Below, one piece after another: positions 22,142 to 34,971 of a DNA stretch of 64,000 nucleotides. Every line of letters starts with the position of its first letter. Position 1 is the first letter of the stretch. The position numbers and the translations under genes were made by a program. The stretch covers positions 1,054,001 to 1,118,000 of the forward strand of contig NHZP01000011.1 of the NCBI GenBank assembly GCA_003313425.1, in the 5' to 3' direction. The notes beneath the pieces were generated by a model. The model made no database searches. It saw nothing but the letters and a program-made list of their open reading frames with translations, and was not told where the DNA came from. The DNA is from Pseudopyrenochaeta lycopersici. Its lineage: Eukaryota; Ascomycota; Dothideomycetes; Pleosporales; Pseudopyrenochaetaceae.

Positions 22142-22995
22142 TATTCAGTCGAGGTGTTGCAACATATATCGTGGAGGATAGTGTGGTTTCTAATAAGAAT
22201 TGTACTATAGCAGGCAAAAGGCTCTGACTACAGTGTCGTATGCTAGAATGGCCGTTTGTATCTTCGCAGTCTTTTGCCACGCTTCGCATCGCTTGAACCC
22301 GAAAGAGTGGTATCAATCTGGGACTGGGGTAAGGCTCGCGAACCCATGCTCTGTGCGACATGGCTAGCGGGCGCCTGCATCAAGGAGGTTTTTATTCCCC
22401 GTCCTGAACTGCAGCCACAGTTCCACGGTGTAGAAGCTGTCCTGGACGTCCTCCGGATACGCTATTGACCACGCTAGATGGCAAGCAGCAAGACGACGCC
22501 GCAAATCCCTCGCGCCCTGAGAGCTGAGACATGGAGGCGTGATTGTGATGATGCATGGTGACGAGTTAAGCGAGCGGCTGTGAGTGGCTGCGGCTCCGCT
22601 AGGTTCTTGAGGCTCACCGTCTGTGCGGCTTGGATCGCCGGTTCCGCGTGTTTGGCCGCTGAAAACAAAAGCGCCGTTGGGCCCATTCACTCTGAGATGC
22701 ACGTTCTCCTGCACTGCGCGGGCTGTGGAAGCTGCAGGGATCACCATCGCTCACGCCCGCCCCCGAGATACCCGCCCCTTTCGCCCAATTGCTCGCGCAT
22801 CCTCGCTTCATAACTTTTTGTAGCAGCTGCGTCGTCGGTCGGGCTTTCCTCTAACTGCATGTAGCTGCGTGCCAGAGATTCCCTCACCAACCGCGTGAAT
22901 TCCATTCACCAGCAGGCGCACTGGGTGCCATGACGTCTGTTTGACATGTCTGCTAGCCATCGCAAGCCTCCTCCACAATCCATCTGGAGGAAGCG
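22142..22995. other. Intergenic/promoter region, no gene seen
   Basis: About 0.85 kb between two plus-strand genes, probably the transporter 3' UTR and the promoter and leader of the WD40 gene. Several short frames overlap one another without any family signal. Confidence 0.45.
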
Positions 22996-25900
22996 ATGTC
23001 GCTTACTCCCTCCAACTCCAGGATGATGAGCCCGGCCATCGCCTCGGGTATCAAGCTCAATCCCTCGCAGTCTCCCTTCCTCCAGAAAACCCCGCTGCGC
23101 TCACCCGTCAAGGCGGGACGCGCCGAAGTCAATCTTGCCCTCCGCCAGGTCATTGGCACCACAACCAGCTCCGCCAATGCCTTTGACAGCCTCCCGTCCG
23201 CGCGCTGCTTCGCCTACACCGCTGGCGCCGCCGCCGTGATAGCCTCCATCGACCAAGACCACAACGTCTCGCAGCGCTTCTACCGGGCACGGCCAACAAC
23301 AAGCCCTCTGAATCCCTCATCCTCAATATATGGCGGCCCCTCAACTCCCACCCAAAACGAGAGTCGGAATCGAACTGCCGCTTCTCTTCGTGATGCCGGC
23401 TTTGGCGGCTCTCCTCTGGCATCGCCAGCTGCCAATGACTGGGCGGAATCGCCGAGTAGTAGGGCATGGACAATGAAAGAGAAAATCAAGGCTGCCACAT
23501 GTGTGAGCTTTAGTCCCGATGGGAAGTTCCTTGCTGTGGGAGAGGTAGGTCGTCTGCCGAACCATTGCGCTGCACTCCACTGACTATTCCAGACTGGATA
23601 CAAACCACGAGTACTGATCTTCTCCACCTCACCAGATGCATCCTCGGACACTCCCTTGACTTCACTTTCAGATCATACTTTCGGAGTCAATTGTGTGGCC
23701 TTTAGCCCTGACTCTCGCTATCTGGCGAGCCTGGGCTCTGTAAACGACGGCTTCCTGTATATCTGGAGCATCAACCCTCGAACAGGAGCTGCTACCCTCT
23801 ATGCCAGCAACAAGTGCGTCAGCAACATCAACCGAATAGCGTGGACGGGAAATAAGTTGATCACAGTCGGCACTCGGCACGTCAAAGTATGGAAGATCGA
23901 AGAGCCCAACTCTACAGTACGAATCACAAAGTCCCGCCAGAGCGACATGTCGTTCCTATCTAGCTCCATGCACAAAACCTTGCCCGGCAGGAACTGCATT
24001 CTCGAGACCTTGAAGGATGCTACTTTCACGAGTGTGGTCACAGTAGCACTCAACAAAGCCATCGTCGCCACAGATAAGGGAGAGATATGTCTTATTGACG
24101 ATTCGGGCTCTGACCAGCGATTCTCAAAGCTGATCAATGTTGGATTCGCCGTGACCTCCATGGCTGTTGATGTCAAAGGGCGGCTCCACATCGCTGGTAG
24201 TCAAGGAGGACTCAAGACGCTCATCGTTGGCGAGACCATTGGAGCCCTGACACCACCACCCTCTCCACCGCCCCGGGTTGAGTCTCCAACAATCTCTATA
24301 ACGGATTGCAACCAGATAGGGGTAATTGCCTGCCTCGACGAACACATCATTACGGTAGACTCACAACGCGCTATTAGCTTATCACATCTATGTCCTGCCG
24401 ATGACGAAACCATTGTAGGTGACGTTGTTCACACTCTTCCTGCACATGGCGATGCTGTGCTAGGAGTCAGTGCCGGCCTTACGCAGCCCAATGTCTTGGA
24501 TGCGTCCTATTACACATGGGCTGCTGATGGGACAGTCATATTTTGGAGTCAAGGCACCTTCACAAGCTCGCTTCAAGTACCACTTGAACAAGTTGATGGC
24601 CCTGAACCAATCTTGAACGAACTACGGACTGTACACGTCTCGCCAGACGGTACCTTTCTTGTATCTGGGGATAAGTTCGGTATCTTAAGAATCATCGACT
24701 CCAAGACGAAGACAAGCACGTTCGACTTCAAGGCACATGCAAGCGAAATCACGAGTATTGCCATCCACGAGGAGGACCGATTTGCCTTTGTTGCTTGCGC
24801 TGGCCGAGACCGTACCGTACAAACCTTCATACGCACTAATAAAACTTGGGATCTTTTGCAAACCCTCGACGAACATGTGGGAGCAGTCAACGGAGTCTCA
24901 TTCTCTCGAAACGGATCGCGCTTAGTCTCATCGTCAAGTGATCGAAGTCTTGTGGTGCGCGAGCTAGTTTCTCGCGAGGAAGGGGGTGAAACGATCCGTG
25001 CATTCGTAATGCTGCGAGCTATCATGCTGAAGGCGACTCCTGTATCGACAGCTTGGGATGTGGACCAGGACGATGCTTTACTCGTATCGACGATTGACCG
25101 CCAAGTACACAAGTTCGACACGCGAAATGGCCAGTCTCTCAGCAATTTCCGCGCATGCGACACTGATGGAGGCGATGCTGTCGTCTTGTCTTCATTAGTC
25201 CACATCCCACGCAGCTGGGGCTCTCCGTTGATAGCTGGTGTATCGAGCACAGACAAGTCAATCCGAGTGTATGAGGAGAATGGCTCCCTGATTGCTCGTG
25301 ACTGGGGCCACACTGAAGGTGTTTCGGATATTGCTCTGGTTCAATCTGCCGGTACTGTCGATGGTGGGTCGAGTGAAAAGTCACTCGTTACAGTGGCAGT
25401 AGATGGGACGATTTTTCTTTGGGGATTAGCTTTGCAGCCACCCAATCGTCATGACATCTCAAAGTCCATGGATCTACTGGGCCCGAGCACGCCTACGAAT
25501 CAAGATCTACTAGCGAATAAACCTCCTCTACGGCGTGTATTCTCACAATCCGAATTGGCAAGGTTTCAACGCTCGCCCGGGGACGGAGATGCCACACCAA
25601 GCGGAAGCAGGTCGCCAAAATTGCGAAAAAAAGTGTCAAAATTCTCCCTTGCACAAACACCGAAACTGGATCCATCGCCAATGCCAGGCACTACGAGAGA
25701 TGGCCGAACAGGAGGTTGGCAGGGTGTTGGCTCGCTCCGCAGGAACAAGAATCGCTCGCCATCACCCCCCAGCCCTCGTAATCCTCACATCACGAAGAGA
25801 CGTGCATCAATGGATGTACGGCCTCGTACGAAAGCTCCTGTAAATGAGTTTGGTAGCCTCGGTGCATCTACTGAGAGCCTGTGCAGAACACTTCGGGCCT

Positions 25901-26283
25901 ACCGCAAACGACTCGCAAACAGCACAGATACCATGAGTTCCGAGCTTGCAAAAGAGGTTGACCGAGAGCTTGCTGCGACTGCAAGAGCGGTTGGCGACCG
26001 AGTCAAGTCAAAAGAATTTGACGAAACGATTATGGCCAAGCTGCTAGATCAGTATTCGGAGAGGCTAGTAAATATGCTTGACGAAAAGATTGCTGCAAGC
26101 GTGGCGCAGAGAGTCCGCGAGAGTAGTGTAGGCAACTTTTATGATGGCCTAGAATCACCTGTCCTGGTACAGAGTCCACAAAGAGAGACAGAGAGTGAGG
26201 AAGCTATGGGAGACACGCCTGGGGGCGAATCGGCAGGCGACACACTTATCTTGGAGACTACGGAGAAGCTGACCATCGGATGA
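22996..26283 (+). CDS. WD40 repeat protein, MABP1/WDR62-like
   Basis: A large WD40 scaffold similar in layout to animal MABP1/WDR62, which organise JNK signalling and spindle poles; the fungal role is unclear. Exons 22996-23544 and 23593-26283 encode 1079 aa. Splicing joins FLAVGE to TGYKPRVLIF inside the first WD repeat. WD units recur to about residue 660 (VAFSPDSRYLASLG, VKVWK, TIFLWGL). A Ser/Pro/Arg-rich disordered region follows (GSRSPKLRKK, NRSPSPPSPRNP), then a C-terminal coiled-coil-like helix (LDEKIAASVAQRVRESS). The N-terminus (MSLTPSNSRMMSPAIASG) is proline-directed-phosphosite rich. Convergent with the ADAM gene. Confidence 0.85.
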
Positions 26284-26323
26284 AGTCTGATAATTAGAGA
26301 GTTGATACCCAGCACGGCGTATG

Positions 26324-26342
26324 AGGAGGGGGGGAGGGGGGT
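26324..26342. repeat. G-rich tract
   Basis: Two long G runs separated by single A residues just after the WD40 stop codon. They might form a G-quadruplex in the transcript, or be a low-complexity hotspot. Confidence 0.6.
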
Positions 26343-27000
26343 ATGGCGCAATAGCAAGGGGATCAATGGGGGCCAACAAGAGATATCATGAGCCATGTAA
26401 CACAATGGGGTCAAATGGAGGAATCATTCAAGAATCATCAGGCGTTTGGAACACTCTGTGGAACTATCATTGGAAACATCATGGGCGTTTATTCTTATTC
26501 TCATCGCCACCGAAAAAAGGTATCAGTGGCCTGCCAGCCAGATTTTTCTTTTGATACCATTTGCATCTTCACGGTAATCGTAGTCTTTAGTCACAAACCT
26601 TCTCCTTTGTACAGATTACACAATTACTTTTGTCCTACAAAAACCGTCTTTTCGTTTGATCGTATGGCAACTGGAAGTTTTGCATTGCATAAAGTTTAAA
26701 TCGAGAGGTGAACACTTTCAAGCTCAAACCAAGCACGACGAGTTTGCACCGTGAGAGTACTCAAGACAAAAAGAGAGAGAGAAAAGAAAAATAGACGGAA
26801 GCGAACTTTTGGCGTCTGAGAATAGTTATTCATCTAAACGATGCTTTATATCACACGAGCCCAAATCCAGCCTCATAGCCTAGAGGATATACAACGCTGT
26901 CCCGAATTCTACTAATGCTTGCCCAACCCAAGGCGAGTCCCATTCCCATCCTGTCCCATCCAATCCAGTCCGGATCTTCGGATGTCCAAATAAAAGCAAA

Positions 27001-27033
27001 GTGTGTGTGTGTGTGTCAGAGTGTGAGTGTGTG
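27001..27033. repeat. GT microsatellite
   Basis: An imperfect (GT)n tract interrupted by CAGA and GA, in the convergent 3' intergenic region. A simple sequence repeat with no further feature. Confidence 0.75.
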
Positions 27034-27327
27034 GCGTAAAGCCAGATGAGACCTTCCAAAACGCCCCTACGAAAATGCGATATGTGTTTCTCCTTGTGCA
27101 AGATATGATGATGGTGGTGGAGAAGGGCCAAATAAATAATATGGAAAACAAGAACGGAAGACCCAACGCCCTAATGGACTTTATTCCGGTTGCCGTTGGT
27201 ATAAATGATCGTGAATGGTTTCGTTAAAAAAAAGAATAGATGGCGGACTCCTTTTTGTTCGCCAGGGCGCAGCGGTCGGAAACAAACATCCTGTCTAGTC
27301 TGAAAGACAGGTTGGTGAAGAATTAAC

Positions 27328-29799
27328 TTAGGCGTAGCGCACAGAACTTCGATGGACCAATGGTGGCGGACTGGGCACGTTGTGGTTTGTAGCCGGTCCC
27401 CATGGACCCCGCATGGGACCTTGACCACCAACTGGCTGCCAGCCAGCATTCTGTTGGGGCATCAACGGGTTACCAGACCCAGCAGGACTTGTTGGGCCAC
27501 GGTTGCGTCGTGATGATCCGCGGTAGGGTCCTGGGGGAGGGGCGGCGGCATACTTCTTGAGCTTGCTGCGGCGGCGGTAGGAGCGCCAACAACAACTGAC
27601 GATGCAGAGGAGGATTAAGCCGCCGATGCCGGCTGCGAGGCCAATGACGAGTGTAAGATGACGGTCGATCCAGGAGGTGATTTCTCTACCGACGGAACCG
27701 CCTTCGCATCGACCCTAGGTCAGGTCAGCATGAGGTCTCAGACGTTTTAGGCCAAGGTAGGGTTCAAGACTTACGTTGTTGCAACTGCCACCACCGGTAC
27801 ATGGCGTACCGTCCAAGAAGTTCTGTTGCAATCCATAGCACACGTTCCGTCCAAACTCTGGGCTCGCACAGCTGAGCATGCAATTGCTGTTATCGCATGC
27901 ATACGTATCGTTGCCCTGGGTATAACTGCCCATGACCGTTTTGCATTGCATGTCTCTCGACGTGCACTGCCCACTTGCGCAGCTCAATCCATTGCCACAA
28001 CTCGTGCCGTCGGCCCTGTTCTGGTCTTCGGGGCAGTACGGGCTGTTTCCGGTACATGTCTCCTGGGGATCGCAGTCGCCAACACTGGCACGGCAAACAG
28101 TACTAGAAGAGGCGAACTGGCAGTTCCTGCAGCAGTCTTCGTTGGAGTCGTCGCAGACGGCGTTATCCCTGAACCTGCAAGTGTCAGGGTTGCAGCAGTT
28201 GTTTTCGCCACAGCCTGCGGAGCCACCACAATCGCACTCTTCGTCGCCTTCTACGATGCCGTTACCGCAGGTTTGACCAGTGATAGTAGTGACGTCCCTG
28301 TTGTTAGTGAGGCAGGATGATTTGACGCTGTTGCGCCCAAGAGCCGAGCAGATGTTTCCAATGGAGCAGGCGGAGAAGCGGGTAATACCGTTAGCGGTTG
28401 AAGGATTCATTATGAAGCCCTCTCCAGCATCGCAGGTGCCAGAGCTGAGTGGGCAGCACTGCTGGGAGTTGACGATGTTCGAGTTTGCGCACTGCGCCGA
28501 CGTACAATCGTGGACGGCGCCATAGGTATGGCCCGTCTCGTGGGCAATGACTTGCCATTCGGTGGGTGTTTTGATAACGACATTGGCACCAGCAACAGTC
28601 TCGCCAGAGTTCCCGGAATTGCCCTGAGAGCCGCTTGTGCAGGCTTGACCTAGCCACGCTAGTCCCACAGCGGAGCCAGTGTTGCATGTTGACAACAGGG
28701 TCCAGTGGGAGTATTGGTCATTTTGCTGGCCCCTCCACTGCGAGAACTGGTTCAAGCGGTCCTGGATGGTGATGCTGCTACTGCAGGCCTGGTTCCATGG
28801 TGTAGCCTGTTGTTGCGAGGTCGGGCAGTCCGGTTCGGTGACGATGAGGTTGGCAAGGCCGAGGGAGATGTTGAAGGTGCTTTCAAAGAGCTCAGAGGCC
28901 GAGTTGATTTGTTGGATGATGTTGGTCTGTGTTTGGTTCTTGTCCCTGTTGAACGACTGGACATAGGTGCAGTCGGCGGCCACACCAACCATTGCGACCT
29001 TGCGGGTGCTGGGACATCCAGCAGTGCTGCCAATCGACGACACGAGATTGACACCGGCACCGTTTCCTCCAGGCTGGCCATCAATCTGTCGCTTCCCAAA
29101 GAGAGAGGAGACTGGCGATGTGAGCTGGGACTCGTCGCGCGCGCGCATGCTGGCATAGATGGGGTGGTCCTCGCGCGTGTTGAAGTGCAGGTCGTCGCTT
29201 GGGCAGCCCACGCCTGCAGATCTCCTTCTCAGCTCTGAATGCTCGTCCGACTCGGCCATGTCTGAGTCCCTGAAGATGACCATGTACTCGTCGGGGCGCA
29301 GGTCGATGTCCGGATCCTGGGCCCTCCGCGTGGCCTTGTAGTTGGACGATAGCTTGACATGGTGGTGGTCGTGCTGGACGGTGAAGGTGCCCTCGAACAG
29401 CGGTTCCAGCCCGTCCCGTTGGATGCTTATTCGCGCCCAGCCGACATTGTCCCAGCGATTTCCCCGCTTCACCCGGGCGATGCCCTTGTATATCTTGTGT
29501 TGTAACCGGTCTATCGGTTCTTCTTTCTGTATGCTGCCATCGGCATTGAGGTAGGATATGCGCCCGCCATCCACAAACAGGTCGTGGTTCGGCTCGAGGC
29601 TGAGGCGGATGCGCTGACCCGACAGGTCAAAGGCGACATCAAAGGTGGACACGGCGGTGATGCGGTGGTTTGGAGTGAGGATGTCGGCGTTCTTCGCAAG
29701 CGCAATATGGCGCAGCGGCGCGCGGGCATTTGACGACGCTGCTGCTAATGTGGCGAGAGCGACACTGAGGGCAGCCGTGAGGCTCGGCAGGACTCGCAT
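27328..29799 (-). CDS. ADAM-family metalloprotease, type I membrane protein
   Basis: A fungal ADAM (reprolysin, M12B) protease. Exons 29799-27775 and 27714-27328 encode 803 aa. The chosen start, ATG 29799, begins a clear signal peptide (MRVLPSLTAALSVALATLAA); the frame opens further upstream, but that extension would bury the signal. A prodomain follows, then the catalytic domain with zinc site HETGHTYGAVHD (His420, Glu421, His424, His430), a disintegrin-like cysteine module (CGNGIVEGDEECDCGG) and a cysteine-rich part. The 60-nt intron separates the last cysteines from the second exon, which supplies the membrane helix LTLVIGLAAGIGGLILLCIV, a basic stop-transfer YRRRSKLKK and a Pro/Gly-rich cytosolic tail. 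Likely a cell-surface sheddase. Confidence 0.93.
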
Positions 29800-30478
29800 T
29801 ACGTGTGGCGCGGCTCTCCGTCCAGGAGATGTGGCAGGCGAGGGCGTTGGAGGGAAATGGGCAAGTCTATAACCACGCAGCGAACGACATCGGTGGGGGG
29901 AAAGGGACGCAGATGCAAAATACACTAAAACAGAGGCAAAAAGAACAGTACTGTGAAGACCATGGCGAGAGACAATGGCGAGTCGTAATCACTGCACAGC
30001 CCTGTCAGCCATCGCCCTTGGCAGCCCGGCTGGCGGAAGGACGGGGCCTGGGCGCGACACGAATGAAACTTCGCTGCCCCAGACAGCCTCTCCCCTGTCC
30101 AGACACATGGCTGCGAACTTCGCTACGAACTGCTGTCTGCGTCTGCCAGCCCTGTTCCGCCTGTCGCGCGCACATGGAACGGATGGTACCAAGTCGTCCA
30201 TTATGATTGCGGCTACTAAACATAGCCGCACGTATCAAAACTATCCATACACTGCGCTTGGTGCATCAATGCACAGCTTGTGTCGCACCGTCAGAGCCGC
30301 TTGACCCGGCGCCTGTCATGCCCAACAGCAACAAAACCGTTCAGCCGCCTGACTGACAGCTTTCATCCGTCGCCTGCGACCTATCGTCGGCCTGCGCTTC
30401 GCCGATTGCGTCCTGTTGCCCGTTCAACCACTTACACCTGCACACTCACGTCCACCGCTGCTCGCCAAGTCGACCCGA
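29800..30478. other. Intergenic, ADAM promoter and ACS 3' region
   Basis: About 0.7 kb between two minus-strand genes: upstream region of the ADAM gene and 3' region of acetyl-CoA synthetase. An in-frame extension of the ADAM frame reaches 29925 but looks non-coding. No known regulatory element stands out. Confidence 0.45.
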
Positions 30479-32910
30479 CTATTTCTTCTTGGACTGGTGC
30501 ACAATTTCAATGATCTTATCAACAACCGAGGGATCCGAAAGCTGCCAAAAGCCGTTAGCCCAGGTTCACCCCACCAAGAACGCGTCACCATCGTGTCCAC
30601 GGAGAGGGCAGTGCGAAATGTTTGCACGTACCGTTGAAGTATCGCCCAGTTGGTCTTCTTCACCGGCCAAGATCTTGCGCATAATACGACGCATGATCTT
30701 ACCCGATCGCGTTTTGGGCAGATCTGGAACCACAAAAATCGCCTTTGGTGCTGCGAATGGCCCAATCGACTTGCGCACTTGCAGAATCAAGTCCTTCTTA
30801 ACCTGGTCATTTGACTCGTTGCCCTCCTTCAACGCTACGAATGCGTTGACAGCTTGGCCTGTCAGTTCGTCGTTAATTCCGACGACTGCGGCCTCGGCCA
30901 CCTGGTCTGCACTCGTCGTCAGTACGGAGTTAAGACGGCTGACAGAAAAACTTACGATGCTCAATGAGCGCAGCCTCAATCTCGGCAGTTGACAATCGAT
31001 GTCCAGAGACGTTGACAACATCATCGACACGACCCCGGATCCAGTAGTAGCCCTCGTGATCACGTCCAGCACCGTCTCCAGTGAACTGCCAAACGTTAGC
31101 ACTCCTCCGCCTCGGACGCTGTCTGTACTCACGTAGTAGCCCCTGTACACGTTCAAATATGTATCTCTGTATCGCTTGTGTGCACCCCAGACTGTGCGCG
31201 CCAGACTTGGCCATGGCTGCTTGAAGGCTAGGACGCCCTCGACGTCGTTGCCATGAATTTCCTCTCCAGACACGGGGTCGATGATGGCAGGCTCGATACC
31301 GAAGAATGGAAGGGACGCTGATCCAGGCTTTGTGGGAGTAACACCACCGAGAGGTGTGATTACATGCGAGCCAGTTTCAGTTTGCCAGTAGGTCTGTATG
31401 CACGTGAGAACCTCTCCGAAACGGATTCAACTGCCATTACTTACATCAACAATATGTGCTTCCTCCTTTCCGACAATCTCAAAGTACCACTTCCAGACCT
31501 CGGCGGCAATTGGCTCACCCACGGATCCTAGGATCCTGAGATTCTTCATCTGGTGTTTGACGTGTTCGTTGCCGGCACGCTTGAGCAGTCGCAGCGCAGT
31601 GGGAGCAACGTAGAACTGGCTGACATTGTGCTTGTCTACGATATCCCAGTAGCGTGAGAAGTTGGGATACGCGGGAGTGCCCTCGAAAACGACTGTAGCT
31701 ACACCGAGCAGGAGAGGGGCATATACGACATAGGTGTGGCCTGTAATCCAGCCTACATCGCCACCGCAGAAGAAGACGTCGTTGTCGTGAATGTCAAAGA
31801 CGTATTTGCCTGTCGCTGCAGCACCAATGAGGTAGCCTCCAGTTGTGTGCATAACCCCCTTGGGCTTGCCGGTGGATCCAGAGGTGTAGAGCAAGAAGAG
31901 CGGATCTTCTGAACTCATAGTCTCAGGCGCAATGTAGTTGGGGTACCTCTCAACCTCCTCGTGCCACCAGAGGTCTCGGCCCTTGGTCCAAGGGATCTCA
32001 GTACCTGTGCGCTTGTAGACCAGGCAGTGGGTGACGTCGGGGCACTGCTTGAGCGCCTCATCGACAATCTTCTTGGTGCTGATGGTCTTGCCACCACGCT
32101 TGCCCTCGTCGGTGGTAATGACAACCTTACTCTCGCCATCGATGATGCGGTCGCGAAGGGAATCAGACGAGAAGCCGGCAAAAACAACAGAGTGAACAGC
32201 GCCGATACGTGAGCAAGCTAGGAAAGCGATGACTGCTTCTGGAATCATGGGTAGGTAGAGAGCGACAGTGTCACCCTTCCTGACACCCATCTCCTTGAGG
32301 GTGAAGGCGAGCTTCGACACCTGGCGGAGGAGCTCTCCGTATGTGATGATGCGGCCATCGTCAGTGTCGTCAGCCTCGTAGATGATGGCAGGCTTGTTTG
32401 GGTTCTTGAATGCATGGCGGTCAACGCAATTGTAGCTGGCGTTCAGCTTGCCCTCCAAAAACCACGCATTGTCGCCTTCCTCGAAGCTGCCAGCGTGGAC
32501 TGTCTGGAAGTCGCGCTCCCACGTGAGCAGTTCGCGCGCAAGTTTGCCCCAGAAGCCCTTTGGGTCTGTGATGGACTCTTTGTACAGCTTCTGGTATTCT
32601 TCGAGGTTCTCGAGATGCGGCTTCGAGTGTGGGTGCTTGCTGGAAAATTCAATTAGCCATTTGCGTCCAGAATTTCTCAATGTCGACACGCGACGTAATC
32701 GCGACGACGGATGCCTGCGTTTTGGCGGGGTCACCCCGCCCTGTCGCGACCTCCCCAACTTTCGGTGACGGCTGATCTTGGGCGATGATGCAATGGATCA
32801 AATAAACCGCACACTCACTCGTAAAAGGCCTTGGGGACGTGAAATGTGTCGACCTCATGGGCCTCAGCCACGACGGGCCCGTTGGTCGGCTTGACGTTTC
32901 CTTCCGACAT
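30479..32910 (-). CDS. facA: Acetyl-CoA synthetase
   Basis: ATP + acetate + CoA to acetyl-CoA, AMP and PPi; required for growth on acetate and ethanol and for acetyl-CoA supply. Six exons: 32910-32819, 32639-31445, 31393-31133, 31085-30956, 30906-30632 and 30541-30479, giving 671 aa (normal for the family). The start [20 protein letters not shown] and the [16 protein letters not shown] block follow the fungal pattern. The adenylate-forming P-loop [12 protein letters not shown], the TYWQTETG motif made by joining exons 2 and 3, [13 protein letters not shown] and the regulatory/catalytic Lys629 in TRSGKIMRR are all present. The 179-nt first intron is the longest. Cytosolic and nuclear, with no targeting peptide. 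In Aspergillus such genes are induced by FacB on acetate; I did not identify sites here. Confidence 0.96.
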
Positions 32911-34971
32911 GTTGGTGTGCCGGTAATGTGCAGCCTGTGGTGGGGTGTGCGAATTCGACCTCGACGCGCTCGACTTTCGCGAAAAAGGTATTTAAGAGGT
33001 CCAGAGAGAACACCAAGGAGCTTTGCGAGCCTCGGGTGACAGCTTAACGGGTCTCAACGTAACTATATGTCTCAATTCCGGGTAAAGGGCTCGGGGGTAC
33101 GCTTGCTTGCCGCTGGGGCCCAATTTGAAGTTGCTGCAAACGGTACAGTCTCGGAGAACAACTGCCTGTCCAAGTGGAGCTGCAATTGTGTGCTAGTGTG
33201 GGCTTGACAGGCGTGTGGTGAGAGGGAATGCAAGTTTGTAATGCCTTGTGGGCGAGCGGCTCCCTTATGACTACCCAGCTTTCCTCCAAGCCCGATCGCT
33301 GTGCTGCCAGTGCCTTACCCCTCGTGTGCGCTCTGCGGGGACATGGAATATGACGAACTGTCTTTCCTGTCTGGCCTTTGTTTGGGCCCACAGCTCCTTC
33401 GCTCGCCGGGAGCCAGTCACCAACACGGAAAGCTTCGACCAGGCCCTATCATCGTGGCTCCGTTTCTCCGGATTACTGCTAACCGCAGCCGCGGCCGCCG
33501 CAATAGAGGCATCGGCGCGCTGATCTTGCCGCCCATTTGCTTTGACAGAATGTTATTTGACAGCTGTGTTACGCCGTGCTTGCTTTTGTGCCATTGACTT
33601 CTCACAGCTGTTGGTGGTGCGCCGAGCTGCTTCTGTCAACCAGATGACGGATGTGCTCCGAGATACCGAGCCAAGACGAGCGAGGAACAGCAACCCAGCA
33701 AATTTGAACGCTGAAATGGCACGTTTGAGCAGGCATTGCACTCCAGGGCATTGCGTTGGCGCATCTCCATAGTGGTGCATGCTCGATGCGACCTGCATGG
33801 GTACTCGAAAGGGGTCATCTGCGTCCAACTGATCGTCTCCAAAGCACACCACCATATTTTCGAACAGAGCTTGGTATGACAGCATGCAAACCACGAGCAG
33901 CTGCGTTTCACAGGCAAGATCTACAATCCACACGCTCACTCTTGAATCACACGTTGGGCGATCGCACAGAAGTCCTAATGAAGGGTTGTTCCACAACGCC
34001 CTCAAGCACTAGATTGCTCAGTCATTCGGGCCTGGGGAAGCAGCAATGATCGCCCGAGGCACCGGCAATTGACACCAGTTGCGCCAATTTTCCCAGTCGA
34101 CTTGTTCGAAACTGTCAATCCGAGGCGAATGCACGTACGGAGAATTTGAATTAATTCCCTGACGCCAGTGTAAAAGGCGCAGTTGTGTTTCGAGTAAAAG
34201 TCGGCGGTGGTTCACGCTAAGCTTTTCCACCTAGGCCATAATATGTCCGGCGCGCGCGCGCTCGTCAAAGAAATTTGATTTCCGTCTCGGTACGTGCTTG
34301 CGTAATAAGCTTCTAGAAGTATGCCTACTTGGGAGATTTTTGGGCCGTCAATAATTGCTGCCTTCCCATGCTGTCAGGTTAATTACCACGCCACACACGT
34401 TCAATGACAACCCTAATGGCTGGGCATATTGCGATGAACTATGGCAACCTCGATGCCTTCTCCCAATATTTACCTTGGCACATGTATGATTCCGTCGTCA
34501 TAGAGACGAAGGCTTCACATGGGTTGCCGCGTCGGAGCATTGGCTGACGTTATTCGATCTAGGCGCGTTCACCTTGCGAATGCGACCAATGGGAGATGGT
34601 GGAGGAAGATATTTGGCATGAATTGTCACTGCGGGGCCCCGCAACGGAACATGACGCAGCTGGCCCAAGCATTTGAGAACACGACCTTGACGATCTAGTA
34701 ATGGATCAAATCATTGCCTAAAGGCGCCAGCGTACCAATAGTCTGGACCTAGAAGCTGTCGGAATCCGATACCCTGGTTCTACCCGTTAGGTCGTGGACG
34801 AGAGCATGAGTATAATGCATCACGGTCAATTCATGGTGGCTTAATTGTATGGAGGTCCAAAATAGTTGCTCTGCTTCGAGCACCCTGTAAGATTGAAGAT
34901 AAGGTGGACGTGAAATCAAAGCCCACTAATCAGTCTACTACGTTACTTAGGGTTTGGAAAGATCCAGTCTT
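32911..34971. other. 2-kb gene-free stretch
   Basis: The largest gap next to a housekeeping gene. Many overlapping short frames, none with a domain, good splice pattern or consistent composition. A (CG)n run sits at 34250-34261. The first few hundred bases upstream of 32910 must contain the acetyl-CoA synthetase promoter. Confidence 0.5.
34250..34261. repeat. (CG)n run
   Basis: A short alternating CG tract in an otherwise moderate-GC intergenic region. It may form Z-DNA; no function is inferred. Confidence 0.5.

Larger units (their letters stand above)
26284..27327. other. Convergent 3' regions with simple repeats
   Basis: About 1 kb between two convergent genes, holding their 3' UTRs. It contains a G-rich tract, purine-rich and A-rich patches near 26767-26800, and a GT microsatellite. 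No coding frame is credible. Confidence 0.5.

Noticed and set aside
27826..29872. Several long plus-strand frames opposite the ADAM gene
   Set aside because: Antisense shadows of a clearly coding, GC-rich minus-strand gene.
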